Counted from the first letter of the stretch, positions 1-5,812 are shown. The stretch: DNA of 7,496 bases from a bacterium HR41 (GCA_002898855.1 BEIR01000051.1:1-7496), one strand, 5' to 3'. The notes: generated by a model from the sequence alone, not told the origin. Program-made: numbers and translations.

Positions 1-489
1 CTCGCGCTGGTAGGCGTCGCGCGCGCTTTCGGCGACGCGCCGCTGCTCGTCGGTCGTGTAGTAGATCGCCGAGCGGTACTGCGTGCCGATGTCGTTGCCC
101 TGACGCATGCCCTGTGTCTGGTCGTGCCCTTCGAAGAACACGCGCAGCAACTCGCCGTAGGCGATGCGCGAGGGATCGAAGACGACCAGCACGACCTCGG
201 CGTGTCCGGTGAGGCCGCTGCACACCTCTTCGTAGGTGGGATTGGGCGTGTAGCCTCCGGAGTAGCCGACAGCGGTCGTGTACACGCCGGGGAGCTGCCA
301 GAAAAGCCGCTCGGCGCCCCAAAAACAGCCCATGCCGAACAGTGCGCGCTCGCACTGCGCGGGAAACGGCCCGCCGAGCGGCGTGCCTAGCACGGCGTGG
401 ACGCCCGGCTCGACGATCGCTTGCGAGCGACCGGGTAGCGCCTCCTCGGGTGCAGGAAGCACGAGCTTCTTGCGCGACAGCCAGAGCAC
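1..489 (-). CDS. msrA: Peptide methionine (S)-S-oxide reductase MsrA, C-terminal end cut off by window edge
   Basis: Reduces the S-epimer of methionine sulfoxide in free methionine and damaged proteins, using a cytoplasmic thiol reductant such as thioredoxin. The 163 visible codons contain the MsrA signature MGCFWGAER (residues 53-61) with nucleophilic Cys55. They are followed by [18 protein letters not shown] (75-92), GHAEVV (95-100), and [20 protein letters not shown] (122-141), all typical of the domain. The long N-terminal lead ([17 protein letters not shown] at residues 5-21) and the GMRQGND loop resemble the roughly 212-residue E. coli form. About 50 residues, including the recycling cysteines, should therefore lie beyond the left edge. 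The GTG at 489 is the only start between the preceding in-frame TAA (505-507) and the conserved lead; a weak GAG lies about 9 nt upstream. It begins 10 bp after the upstream reductase-like gene, so it is probably the last or a late gene of that operon. Confidence 0.96.
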   Translation of the reverse strand, partial: MLWLSRKKLVLPAPEEALPGRSQAIVEPGVHAVLGTPLGGPFPAQCERALFGMGCFWGAERLFWQLPGVYTTAVGYSGGYTPNPTYEEVCSGLTGHAEVVLVVFDPSRIAYGELLRVFFEGHDQTQGMRQGNDIGTQYRSAIYYTTDEQRRVAESARDAYQRE

Positions 490-499
490 TGTGCCGAGC

Positions 500-1453
500 T
501 CAACTTAGCGCCAGGGCGACCGGCACCGGTTCGACTCCGAGCGCTCGGACGGCGACGTCGCCGCGAGCGCACACGCTCGGGCTGCGGAGAAGCTCGAGTT
601 CGGCGAGGGTCGGCGCTTCGCCTCCCCCGAGCGCCTCGACCAGCGCACCGGCGCGACGGACGAGCGACCAGGGCAGGGGGACGACCGGTCGCCGAACACC
701 CTGCGCGCGAAGGATGGCGGCGAGGAGTTGCCGCTGGGTGAGGAGCTCCGGTCCGCACAGCTCGAGCACCTCCGCCCGGTCGCGGCCGTCGGTGCGCGGA
801 CGGTCCGTTGGCGTGCGCCGCTCGGTCGGCTCGCCTTCGCCGGTCGGCGCCGTCGCGCTAGCCCCGCTCGCGAGCGCGATCCGCGCCAGGCAGGCAGCGA
901 CATCGTCGGACCAGATCGGGCGGCACGGCGCTCCGCCGCGGCCGGGAAGCGGCACGAAACCGAGCTCGTCAACGCACCATCGCAGCATCGCGCCGAGCCG
1001 GTCGTCGCGAGCGATGACCAGCGACGGTCGTACGATCGTCGCGTCGAGACCCGACGAGCGCACGATCCGCTCGGCAGCGGCGTGGGCGCGCAAGACACGC
1101 GCCGGCGCCCAAGGTTCGGCTCCGAGCCACGAGCGGTAGACGAAACGCTCGACCCCGGCAGCACGCGCCGCGGCGACGAGACGAGCTGTACCGCCCACGA
1201 TCACCTCTTCGATGGTCGCCTCGCGCTGGTCGCGGCGCGCGCAGGCGAGGTGCACGACGGTGTCGACGCCGCGCAACGCGCCGCGTGGCAAGCGCGGCTC
1301 GGCAAGGTCGCCGAGCGCGAGCTGCACGCGCACGCGAAGGTCACCCAGCGCGCGTGCGTCGCGCACTAGGCAGCGCACGGACGCGTCGTGCGCCACCAGC
1401 CGCGTTACGAGCGCGCGCCCGATCGCTCCCGTTGCGCCGGTGACGAGCAGCAA
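500..1453 (-). CDS. NAD(P)-binding atypical SDR-family protein (NmrA/NDUFA9-like), catalytic Tyr/Lys not conserved
   Basis: A 317-residue Rossmann-fold protein. Residues 5-12 are TGATGAIG, the TGxxGxxG dinucleotide-binding motif of extended and atypical SDRs. GDL (48-50) and VVHLA (66-70) match the strand-end motifs of the family, and [10 protein letters not shown] (135-144) is the usual strand after the active-site helix. The YxxxK catalytic pair is missing: the aligned segment [10 protein letters not shown] (119-128) has Val120 and His124 where Tyr and Lys are expected. This favours a binding, sensor or assembly role like NmrA or complex I NDUFA9, rather than a classical epimerase. Residues about 196-226 form a hydrophilic Thr/Arg/Glu-rich insertion before the conserved [11 protein letters not shown] (232-242). 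The TTG at 1453 is the only start after the preceding gene's stop, and GAGG lies 9 nt upstream. Gaps are 15 bp to mrp and 10 bp to msrA, indicating co-transcription. The substrate is unknown. Confidence 0.88.
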   Translation of the reverse strand: MLLVTGATGAIGRALVTRLVAHDASVRCLVRDARALGDLRVRVQLALGDLAEPRLPRGALRGVDTVVHLACARRDQREATIEEVIVGGTARLVAAARAAGVERFVYRSWLGAEPWAPARVLRAHAAAERIVRSSGLDATIVRPSLVIARDDRLGAMLRWCVDELGFVPLPGRGGAPCRPIWSDDVAACLARIALASGASATAPTGEGEPTERRTPTDRPRTDGRDRAEVLELCGPELLTQRQLLAAILRAQGVRRPVVPLPWSLVRRAGALVEALGGGEAPTLAELELLRSPSVCARGDVAVRALGVEPVPVALALS

Positions 1454-1468
1454 GCCCGCCGACCTCGC

Positions 1469-2605
1469 TCAGTGGGCCATCGGCAGGGGCGTTCCGGTGA
1501 TGCCGCTCTCGGCAGGTTGTGCGGTCAGAATCGGCCTGGGCGGCAGTTCGGCGATGAGGCCGCGCGCGGCCTGGCGGATCGATTGCGAGGCGGGAGCGTC
1601 GGGATCGACGAGCACGAGCGGCTGCCCTTCGTCGGCACACGAGCGCAGCTCGGGCTGCAGCGGGACCGACGCCAGTAGTGGTACCTCGAGCTCGTCGGCG
1701 AGTTCCTCGCCACCGCCGCTCCCGAAGATCGCGTGGCGGGAGCCGTCGGGCGCGACGAACGCCGACATGTTCTCGATCACGCCGGCGATCCCGAGCCCGT
1801 AGCGGCGCGCCAGCTCGGCGGCGCGCTTGGCGACGCTCTGCGCTGCCGGCTGGGGGGTCGTGACGATCACGAAGTGCGCCTGCGGCAGAAGCTGGGCGAG
1901 CGTCATCGAGACATCGCCGGTACCGGGCGGTAGGTCGATCAACAGGTAGTCGAGCTCGCCCCAGTCGACGTCCTCGAGGAACTGCCGCAGAGCCTTGTGC
2001 AGCATCGGGCCGCGCCAGGTGATCGCCTGGTCGCGCTCGGAGAGGAAGAACTCGATCGAGATCACGCGCACGCCGCCGTGTGCGACGAGCGGCACGATCT
2101 TGCGCTCTGCCGAGACGCGTGGCCGCCCGTGAACGCCGAGCATGCGCGGGATCGAGTACCCCCACACGTCGGCGTCGAGCGCGGCGGTGCGGTGCCCCTC
2201 GGCGAAGAGCGCTGCGGCGAGATTTGCGGTGAGCGTCGACTTGCCCACGCCTCCCTTGCCCGACGCCACGCAGATGACGTTGCCGACGCGCGCCAGCGTG
2301 CCGTCGGGCAAGCCCTGCGGCCGCCCGAGCTGCTGCTGGAGGCGCTGTTTCTCCTCCGGCGTCAGAACGTCGAAACCGACCACGACCTCGCGCACCCCGT
2401 CGAGAGCGGCGACGACCTCGCGCACCGAGCGCTCGAAGTGCGAGCGGATCGGACAGCCGGGCGTGGTGAGCGCGACGACGACGCTCACGCGTCCGTCGTC
2501 TGCGATCTCGATCGACCGCACCATCCCGAGCGTGACGATGTCACGACGGAGCTCGGGATCGATAACTGCACGCAGCGCGTCGACAACCTGTGCGCGGGTC
2601 GGCAC
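1469..2605 (-). CDS. mrp: Mrp/ApbC/Nbp35-type P-loop ATPase, iron-sulfur cluster carrier with N-terminal MIP18 (DUF59) domain
   Basis: Cytoplasmic P-loop NTPase of the family that binds Fe-S clusters and transfers them to apoproteins. With the chosen start it has 378 residues. Residues about 1-80 are a MIP18/DUF59 domain (DALRAVIDPELRRDIVTLGM, TTPGCPIRSHFE with Cys51). The deviant Walker A is SGKGGVGKST (115-124), followed by LDADVWGYSIPRMLG, WRGPMLHKALRQF, DYLLIDLPPGTGD (219-231) and VTTPQPAAQSVA. The CxxC that bridges the cluster in many Mrp/ApbC dimers is absent: after ENMSAF the chain reads VAPDGSRHAIFG. Mycobacterial Mrp, as I recall it, also lacks this motif. The frame stays open to a GTG at 2653, but those 16 extra codons include half of a 29-bp palindrome and have no ribosome site. 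Family alignment and a -10-like GACAAT 6 nt upstream favour GTG 2605. It is the first gene of the mrp-SDR-msrA run. Confidence 0.95.
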   Translation of the reverse strand: MPTRAQVVDALRAVIDPELRRDIVTLGMVRSIEIADDGRVSVVVALTTPGCPIRSHFERSVREVVAALDGVREVVVGFDVLTPEEKQRLQQQLGRPQGLPDGTLARVGNVICVASGKGGVGKSTLTANLAAALFAEGHRTAALDADVWGYSIPRMLGVHGRPRVSAERKIVPLVAHGGVRVISIEFFLSERDQAITWRGPMLHKALRQFLEDVDWGELDYLLIDLPPGTGDVSMTLAQLLPQAHFVIVTTPQPAAQSVAKRAAELARRYGLGIAGVIENMSAFVAPDGSRHAIFGSGGGEELADELEVPLLASVPLQPELRSCADEGQPLVLVDPDAPASQSIRQAARGLIAELPPRPILTAQPAESGITGTPLPMAH

Positions 2606-2611
2606 GGTGAC

Positions 2612-2617
2612 ATTGTC
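2612..2617 (-). promoter_or_regulatory. Possible -10 element for a leaderless mrp transcript
   Basis: On the minus strand GACAAT is followed by 6 nt and then the GTG at 2605. Transcription would begin at or next to the start codon, and no Shine-Dalgarno sequence is present. No convincing -35 is visible at the expected distance, which falls inside the palindrome at 2626-2654. The match is 4 of 6 to TATAAT, so this is tentative. Confidence 0.35.
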
Positions 2618-2625
2618 GCAGAACG

Positions 2626-2654
2626 GGTGCGGCGCCTCGACGAGGCGCCGCACC
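2626..2654. terminator. Perfect 29-bp palindrome: hairpin terminator of the upstream gene or operator of mrp
   Basis: Arms GGTGCGGCGCCTCG (2626-2639) and its exact reverse complement (2641-2654) flank a single central base. As RNA this gives about 13 GC-rich base pairs with a 3-nt loop. It begins about 40 nt downstream of the stop codon of the Arg-rich gene (2695), which suits a factor-independent terminator or an RNA-stabilising hairpin. Neither strand shows a T-tract after it. Its centre lies 35 bp upstream of the preferred mrp start, so a dimeric repressor site is an equally good reading. Confidence 0.5.
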
Positions 2655-2694
2655 AGGAGGGAGGAGGAGGGTGTTCTGTTTCGCGGAGACCGGC

Positions 2695-3327
2695 TTAGAT
2701 CAGGCTGGCAACCTGATCGCTCAGCCGCGACGCGAAGCTGCGCAGCTCGCGACGTGTGCGCGTGACCTGCCGCTCGAGCTCGCGGCGGTTGCGGCGCAAG
2801 GTGCGCTCGGCACTGCGCCGGCGCTGGCGCAGCTGGCGCTCGATCTGCGTGCGGACACGCTTGACCTGGCGCTGGAGACGGTTGCGGGCAGTCGTACCAC
2901 GGCGCTCGAAACGGCGCAGGTTCGCGCGCACCTGCCGCTCGAGCTGCTGCAGCTCCGACTGCGGATCGCTAGCCAGCGGACGCACGGCTTCGACAGCGGC
3001 GTCGCGCACCTTGAGCACCGCGCCCACCGGGATCAGCACCGCGCGCTCGGCTTGCTCGGTGACGGAGCGCAGGACGGCCACGGGACCGCGCGCGCCGTCG
3101 CTGGTGGTCGCGCTGCGGGCGCGGCTGTTGGACCGCGGGGAGGTGGTGGGTCGCGTCGTGCGACGCGGACGGGTGGCATGGGCGCGCGTCGCCGTGGTGC
3201 GCCGCGCGCGCGTCGTCCGGCGCGGGCTAGCGGTGGTGCGCTCGCGCTGGCTGCGCTCGCTGGTGCTAGCGGTCGCGTCGGCGGGCGGCTGTTGCGCGGC
3301 GGTCGTTGCGTTCGTGTTCTCGGCCAT
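2695..3327 (-). CDS. Arg-rich basic protein with disordered N-terminal tail and hendecad coiled-coil repeats, function unknown
   Basis: Not recognised as a named family. The 210-residue product has about 48 Arg but only 2 Lys and no Cys. Residues 1-80 are low-complexity Thr/Ala/Ser/Pro/Arg with recurrent RRTT and TRPRRTT clusters, probably disordered. Residues 82-120 form a short hydrophobic helical segment (VLIPVGAVLKVRDAAVEAV, 97-115). Residues 129-205 are seven uninterrupted 11-residue units of the form L-E-R-Q-V-R-R. The layout recalls basic-tailed, coiled-coil actinobacterial proteins such as HBHA or Lys/Arg-rich nucleoid proteins, but the tail is N-terminal here and no homology is claimed. 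The high net positive charge suggests binding to a polyanion (DNA, RNA, polyphosphate or cell-surface polymer); this is inference. There is no signal peptide. The ATG at 3327 has a strong ribosome site and a plausible sigma70-type promoter, the best expression signals in the window, so high expression is likely. Confidence 0.85.
   Translation of the reverse strand: MAENTNATTAAQQPPADATASTSERSQRERTTASPRRTTRARRTTATRAHATRPRRTTRPTTSPRSNSRARSATTSDGARGPVAVLRSVTEQAERAVLIPVGAVLKVRDAAVEAVRPLASDPQSELQQLERQVRANLRRFERRGTTARNRLQRQVKRVRTQIERQLRQRRRSAERTLRRNRRELERQVTRTRRELRSFASRLSDQVASLI
2713..2943 (-). repeat. Seven tandem 11-residue (33-nt) hendecad units in the Arg-rich protein
   Basis: Units begin at residues 129, 140, 151, 162, 173, 184 and 195 with no insertion or deletion: LERQVRA, FERRGTT, LQRQVKR, IERQLRQ, AERTLRR, LERQVTR, LRSFASR. 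The first position is always L/F/I/A, and the fifth is V/G/V/L/L/V/A. This periodicity is expected for a slightly right-handed or straight coiled coil, and is also seen in 11/22-mer apolipoprotein-type helices. The units are conserved as protein and are not identical at DNA level. Confidence 0.75.
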
Positions 3328-3332
3328 CTCTT

Positions 3333-3340
3333 ATCACCTC
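3333..3340 (-). promoter_or_regulatory. Strong Shine-Dalgarno site of the Arg-rich protein gene
   Basis: The minus strand reads GAGGTGAT, an 8-base match to the 16S rRNA 3' end complement. Five bases (AAGAG) then separate it from the ATG at 3327. It fixes the start of this gene and stands out because most other genes here have weak or no ribosome sites. Confidence 0.8.
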
Positions 3341-3364
3341 GTGAAGTAGTCGATTCCGAAGTTT

Positions 3365-3394
3365 ATTAGATCTAAGTAGCTTTGTCGCAGGCAA
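3365..3394 (-). promoter_or_regulatory. Sigma70-type promoter candidate for the Arg-rich protein gene
   Basis: On the minus strand, -35 TTGCCT (3394-3389) and -10 TCTAAT (3370-3365, 5 of 6 to consensus) are separated by 18 bp. They sit in a locally AT-rich patch 38 bp upstream of the ATG. The -10 overlaps the perfect palindrome TTAGATCTAA (3366-3375). A 7-mer, TTGTCGC on the plus strand, occurs at 3382-3388 and 3396-3402 on either side of the -35, so a regulator could bind here. Confidence 0.55.
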
Positions 3395-3438
3395 CTTGTC
3401 GCGGGCGAGCGCTCGCACGGAGGCGCGATACTCGCCGT

Positions 3439-4041
3439 GTGCAGCCGGGCACGGCCGGCAACGCCAACGCGCGCAGCCGGGGCGGTGCGCAAGCGATCTT
3501 CACGATCGGCCACTCGCGCCACCCGCTCGAACGTTTCATCGAGCTGTTGCAGCGCGCCGGAGTCGAGGTCGTGGCGGACGTGCGCTCGCGCCCCCGTTCG
3601 CGCTTCCCGCACTTCGCGCGAGGCGAGCTCGCACGGGAGCTCGAGCGCCGCGCCGGGATCGGTTATGTCCATCTGCCCGAACTGGGCGGCTTTCGCGACC
3701 CGCTCGCCGAGAGCCCGAACACCGCCCTTCGCGAGCGCGCCTTCCGCGGCTACGCCGACCACATGCACAGCCCCGAGTTCGCCTCGGGCCTGTCCCGGCT
3801 CTTAGCTCTCGCGCGCACGCGACGGGTGACGGTGATGTGCGCCGAGAGCGACTGGCGCCGCTGCCACCGCCGGATGGTGGCCGACGCCCTTGCGGTGCGC
3901 GGCGTGACGGTCGTGCACCTTTTGCCTGACGGCGGCACCGAAAGACACGTCCTCGACCCCAGGGCGCGTGTCGTCGGGGGCAAGCTCGTCTATCCGGTCC
4001 CCGAGCGAGGGCCAGGCGAGCAGCTGTCCTGGCCTGCGTAG
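3439..4041 (+). CDS. DUF488 domain-containing protein
   Basis: A 200-residue protein with the full DUF488 pattern: FTIGHSRHPLERF (21-33), ADVRSRPRSRFPHF (46-59), YVHLPELGGFRDP (76-88), and MCAESDWRRCHRRM (133-146). The last motif carries the invariant Cys-x-Glu and Cys-His-Arg group. The biochemical role of the family is not established; the clustered Arg, Glu, Cys and His suggest a ligand- or nucleic-acid-binding pocket, which is inference. The frame is open back to a TTG at 3382, but that codon lies in the divergent promoter. The GTG at 3439 fits the short lead usual in this family. GGAGG (3419-3423) lies 15 nt upstream, rather far, while GATACT (3427-3432) is a -10-like hexamer 6 nt before the GTG, so translation may be leaderless. 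Codon 122 is TTA (3802-3804), a rare Leu codon in such GC-rich genes. The gene diverges from the Arg-rich protein gene. Confidence 0.92.
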   Translation: MQPGTAGNANARSRGGAQAIFTIGHSRHPLERFIELLQRAGVEVVADVRSRPRSRFPHFARGELARELERRAGIGYVHLPELGGFRDPLAESPNTALRERAFRGYADHMHSPEFASGLSRLLALARTRRVTVMCAESDWRRCHRRMVADALAVRGVTVVHLLPDGGTERHVLDPRARVVGGKLVYPVPERGPGEQLSWPA

Positions 4042-4047
4042 GTCCTG

Positions 4048-4064
4048 CACCGCGGACAGCGGTG
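4048..4064. terminator. Weak hairpin after the DUF488 gene
   Basis: CACCGC (4048-4053), a 5-nt GGACA loop and GCGGTG (4059-4064) form a short GC stem starting 7 nt after the DUF488 stop. There is no T-run downstream. It could be a weak terminator or an mRNA end-stabilising hairpin; short GC palindromes are also expected by chance in this DNA. Confidence 0.3.
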
Positions 4065-4170
4065 TCTCAGCCCGGCCGAGCGTCCAGCCTGGCCCGAGCG
4101 ACCCGTGCGCGCTCGACTGCGCGCCTCCGACATCCGTCGAGGGGCGGTCGAACAGCCGTCGGCGGTGCGG

Positions 4171-4206
4171 CTACGTACATCTGTCCATTTGGACGTTTGG
4201 CTGATC
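4171..4206 (+). promoter_or_regulatory. AT-richer patch with inverted repeat upstream of the CAP gene
   Basis: The 253 bp between the DUF488 stop and the CAP start hold no credible gene. Within them this stretch is visibly less GC-rich than its surroundings. It contains the inverted repeat GTCCA-TT-TGGAC (4183-4194), the palindrome TACGTA (4172-4177) and TGATCA (4201-4206). It is the likeliest place for the promoter or operator of the CAP gene, though I could not assign a convincing -35/-10 pair. Confidence 0.35.
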
Positions 4207-4294
4207 AAGCGACACCGGGCGCAGCGCCGATCTCCCGGGCGTGCCCCCCGCCCGCGCTGCGACATACAGCGAAGCGCTCGGCCGCGACAACGCC

Positions 4295-4918
4295 GTGACT
4301 CGGCGTCGCGCCGCTGGTGGCGCCGCGCTTGCGCTACTCGTCGTGCTCTTGCTCGCAGCGCTCGCCGGCCCGATCGATCGCGCCGGAGCGGCGACGAAAC
4401 CGCAGCGCAGCTCTAGCTGCGCGCGTGCAGCTGCGACGGCGTCGGTTGCAAGTTTGTTCGACGACACGCGGCGCCAGCTCCAGGCGCGCACGCGGCGGGC
4501 GTTCGTGCGGGCGACGCTGTGCGCGATAAACCGTGTCCGCGCCCTCCACGGTCTGCGCCCCTTGCGACTGTCGCGCCGGCTGTCGCGGGCGGCGGCAGCG
4601 CACTCCCGTGACATGGTGAGGCGCGGCTACTTCTCGCATACCGCGCCGGGCGGCCTCACATTCCTCGCCCGGATCGTGCGCAGCGGCTACCTACGCGGTG
4701 CCCACAGCTGGATCGTCGGCGAGAACATCGCTTGGGGTATGAGTTCGCTGGCGACGCCGGCCGCCACGTTGCGGATGTGGATGAACAGCCCGCCGCACCG
4801 CGCGAACCTGCTCTCGCCCCGCTTCCGCGAAGCCGGGATCGGGATCGCGACCGGGGTTCCCGGGCGCCCCTCGGCCCCTGGCGTTACCTACACCGTCGAC
4901 TTCGGTCGCAAGCGCTAG
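4295..4918 (+). CDS. Secreted CAP/SCP-domain protein (YkwD-like)
   Basis: With start GTG 4295 the product has 207 residues. The N-terminus TRRRAAGG followed by ALALLVVLLLAALAG (11-25) is a typical Sec signal peptide, with a likely cleavage site after AGA (30-32), so the protein is exported. The CAP (CRISP/antigen 5/PR-1) domain covers about 75-207. Its markers are the LCAINRVRALHGLRPL lead, AAHSRDM with His103, the GYFSHTAPGG signature (111-120), VGENIAWG with Glu143, WMNSPPHRANLL with His168, and YTVDFG (199-204). The His/Glu set lines the conserved CAP cavity. Cys42 and Cys76 could form the disulfide seen in related bacterial proteins. Bacterial CAP proteins of this type are extracellular and mostly of unknown function. 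The frame is open to a GTG at 4241, but that would place 18 polar residues before the signal peptide. Its stop overlaps the convergent phosphatase gene by 4 bp. Confidence 0.9.
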   Translation: MTRRRAAGGAALALLVVLLLAALAGPIDRAGAATKPQRSSSCARAAATASVASLFDDTRRQLQARTRRAFVRATLCAINRVRALHGLRPLRLSRRLSRAAAAHSRDMVRRGYFSHTAPGGLTFLARIVRSGYLRGAHSWIVGENIAWGMSSLATPAATLRMWMNSPPHRANLLSPRFREAGIGIATGVPGRPSAPGVTYTVDFGRKR

Positions 4919-5790
4919 CGACGCGCTCCGGGGCGTTCAGCGCCGAAAAAGAGCTCCGCGAGACGCTCGGCGGTACCCGCGTCGCGTGCTGCCACGAGCT
5001 CGAGCCGTGGCGCTATCGCGAGCCGAGCCTTGCCGCCCTCGCCGCCGAGCCAAACGCTGCCGCCCGCCTCCTCCACGACAACACGCGCTGCCGCAAAATC
5101 GACGACGCGCAGCGGACGCAACGCAACGAGGGCGTCGACTCGTCCCTCCGCCACCAGACACATCGCCTCGGCCACACCGCCGAGGACGCGCACGCGCTCG
5201 GCGCCCGAGGCTTCGATCGCCGCCGCGTGAGCGGCGACGAGGCGCGGCGCCGTGCACTCGAGTGCGAGCACCTCTAGCTGCCGGGAGGCCGGCAACGCTC
5301 GTTCCAACGGCAGCCGGTCGTCGCTGGCGCTAGCGTCGGCGCCAGCTAGCCGCCGGTAAGCGCCCCTGCCGCGCCCGGCGAACCATTCGTCACCGCTAGC
5401 CAGATCGCAGACGAAGCCGCAGGTGACGTCGCGAAGCCGCGATCCCTGCGCGAAGGCGACCGACAGCGAGGCGAAGGGCAGGCCGCGCTTGGCGTTCAGG
5501 GAGCCGTCGACGGGATCGATCACAACCCGCAGTTCGCCACCGCCGGCGACCGCAACCTCGCCGCGTTCTTCGGAGACAACAGTGGCGGCGACAGCGGCTT
5601 CCTCGAGCACGTCGATGGCCGCCGCCTCGGCGAGCGCGTCGACCGCTAGCGACACGTCTCCCCCCTCGCCGCGGCCTCGGGCGACGCCGCGTGCAGCGGT
5701 GGTGTCGAGGCTCGCGACGACGCGGCGCACCTGCCGGGCCATGGCGCGGGCGAGGTCGAGCAGCGCGAAATCGTTCTCGCCAGCCGGCAT
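4915..5790 (-). CDS. Inositol monophosphatase-family phosphatase (SuhB/IMPase/FBPase-like)
   Basis: A 291-residue Mg-dependent sugar-phosphate phosphatase of the lithium-sensitive family. Metal ligands are recognisable: VVSEERGE (71-78, Glu74/75), VIDPVDGSLNAKRGLPF (90-106, Asp92 and Asp95), and RVVDFAAARVVVEEAGG (228-244, Asp231). GDVSLAVDALAE (44-55) corresponds to the conserved N-terminal Asp motif, and GRGRGAYRRL (139-148) to the usual GKGA turn. The usual Trp of the WDxAA motif is Val230. The DPVDGSLNAKRG form looks closer to archaeal-type IMPase/FBPase enzymes than to E. coli SuhB. Substrates could be inositol-1-phosphate, fructose-1,6-bisphosphate or another phosphomonoester; the sequence does not decide. 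The ATG at 5790 lies 9 nt after a TAGGAT -10 candidate and has no Shine-Dalgarno, consistent with a leaderless mRNA. It diverges from the helicase gene and converges on the CAP gene. Confidence 0.93.
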   Translation of the reverse strand: MPAGENDFALLDLARAMARQVRRVVASLDTTAARGVARGRGEGGDVSLAVDALAEAAAIDVLEEAAVAATVVSEERGEVAVAGGGELRVVIDPVDGSLNAKRGLPFASLSVAFAQGSRLRDVTCGFVCDLASGDEWFAGRGRGAYRRLAGADASASDDRLPLERALPASRQLEVLALECTAPRLVAAHAAAIEASGAERVRVLGGVAEAMCLVAEGRVDALVALRPLRVVDFAAARVVVEEAGGSVWLGGEGGKARLAIAPRLELVAARDAGTAERLAELFFGAERPGARR

Positions 5791-5798
5791 CGCCGCCG

Positions 5799-5805
5799 TA
5801 TCCTA
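5799..5805. promoter_or_regulatory. Shared bidirectional -10 element between the phosphatase and helicase genes
   Basis: The 22-bp gap between the two divergent ATGs (5790 on minus, 5813 on plus) contains TATCCTA. On the plus strand it gives TATCCT, 8 nt before ATG 5813. On the minus strand it gives TAGGAT, 9 nt before ATG 5790. Both fit the TAnnnT pattern of actinobacterial -10 sites, and both distances suit leaderless transcription. Neither side has a Shine-Dalgarno, and no good -35 is visible on either strand. Confidence 0.5.
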
Positions 5806-5812
5806 GGCTCGC

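Noticed and set aside
342..1139. Long plus-strand frame opposite the SDR and msrA genes
   Set aside because: Arg/Ser/Ala-rich product with no motif; a typical antisense shadow in GC-rich DNA over two well-supported genes.
2606..2653. GTG at 2653 as the mrp start
   Set aside because: No ribosome site lies upstream, the extra 16 codons cross the perfect palindrome, and the added residues do not resemble Mrp N-termini. It remains possible.
2655..2671. Polypurine run of GGA-type repeats
   Set aside because: Only 17 bp, in a short intergenic gap, with no supported gene after it on the plus strand; treated as simple sequence.
2671..3369. Plus-strand open frame of 232 codons opposite the Arg-rich gene, with GTG 2671 directly after an AGGAGG-rich purine run
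   Set aside because: The purine run abuts the GTG with no proper spacing, and the product is an Ala/Leu/Gly-rich mirror of the hendecad region. The minus-strand frame has a strong ribosome site, a promoter and clear protein periodicity.
3382..3438. TTG at 3382 as the DUF488 start
   Set aside because: It lies within the divergent promoter, has no ribosome site, and would add an Arg-rich stretch absent from the family.
4241..4294. GTG at 4241 as the CAP protein start
   Set aside because: It would put 18 polar residues before a textbook Sec signal peptide, and no ribosome site is visible upstream. It is not excluded.
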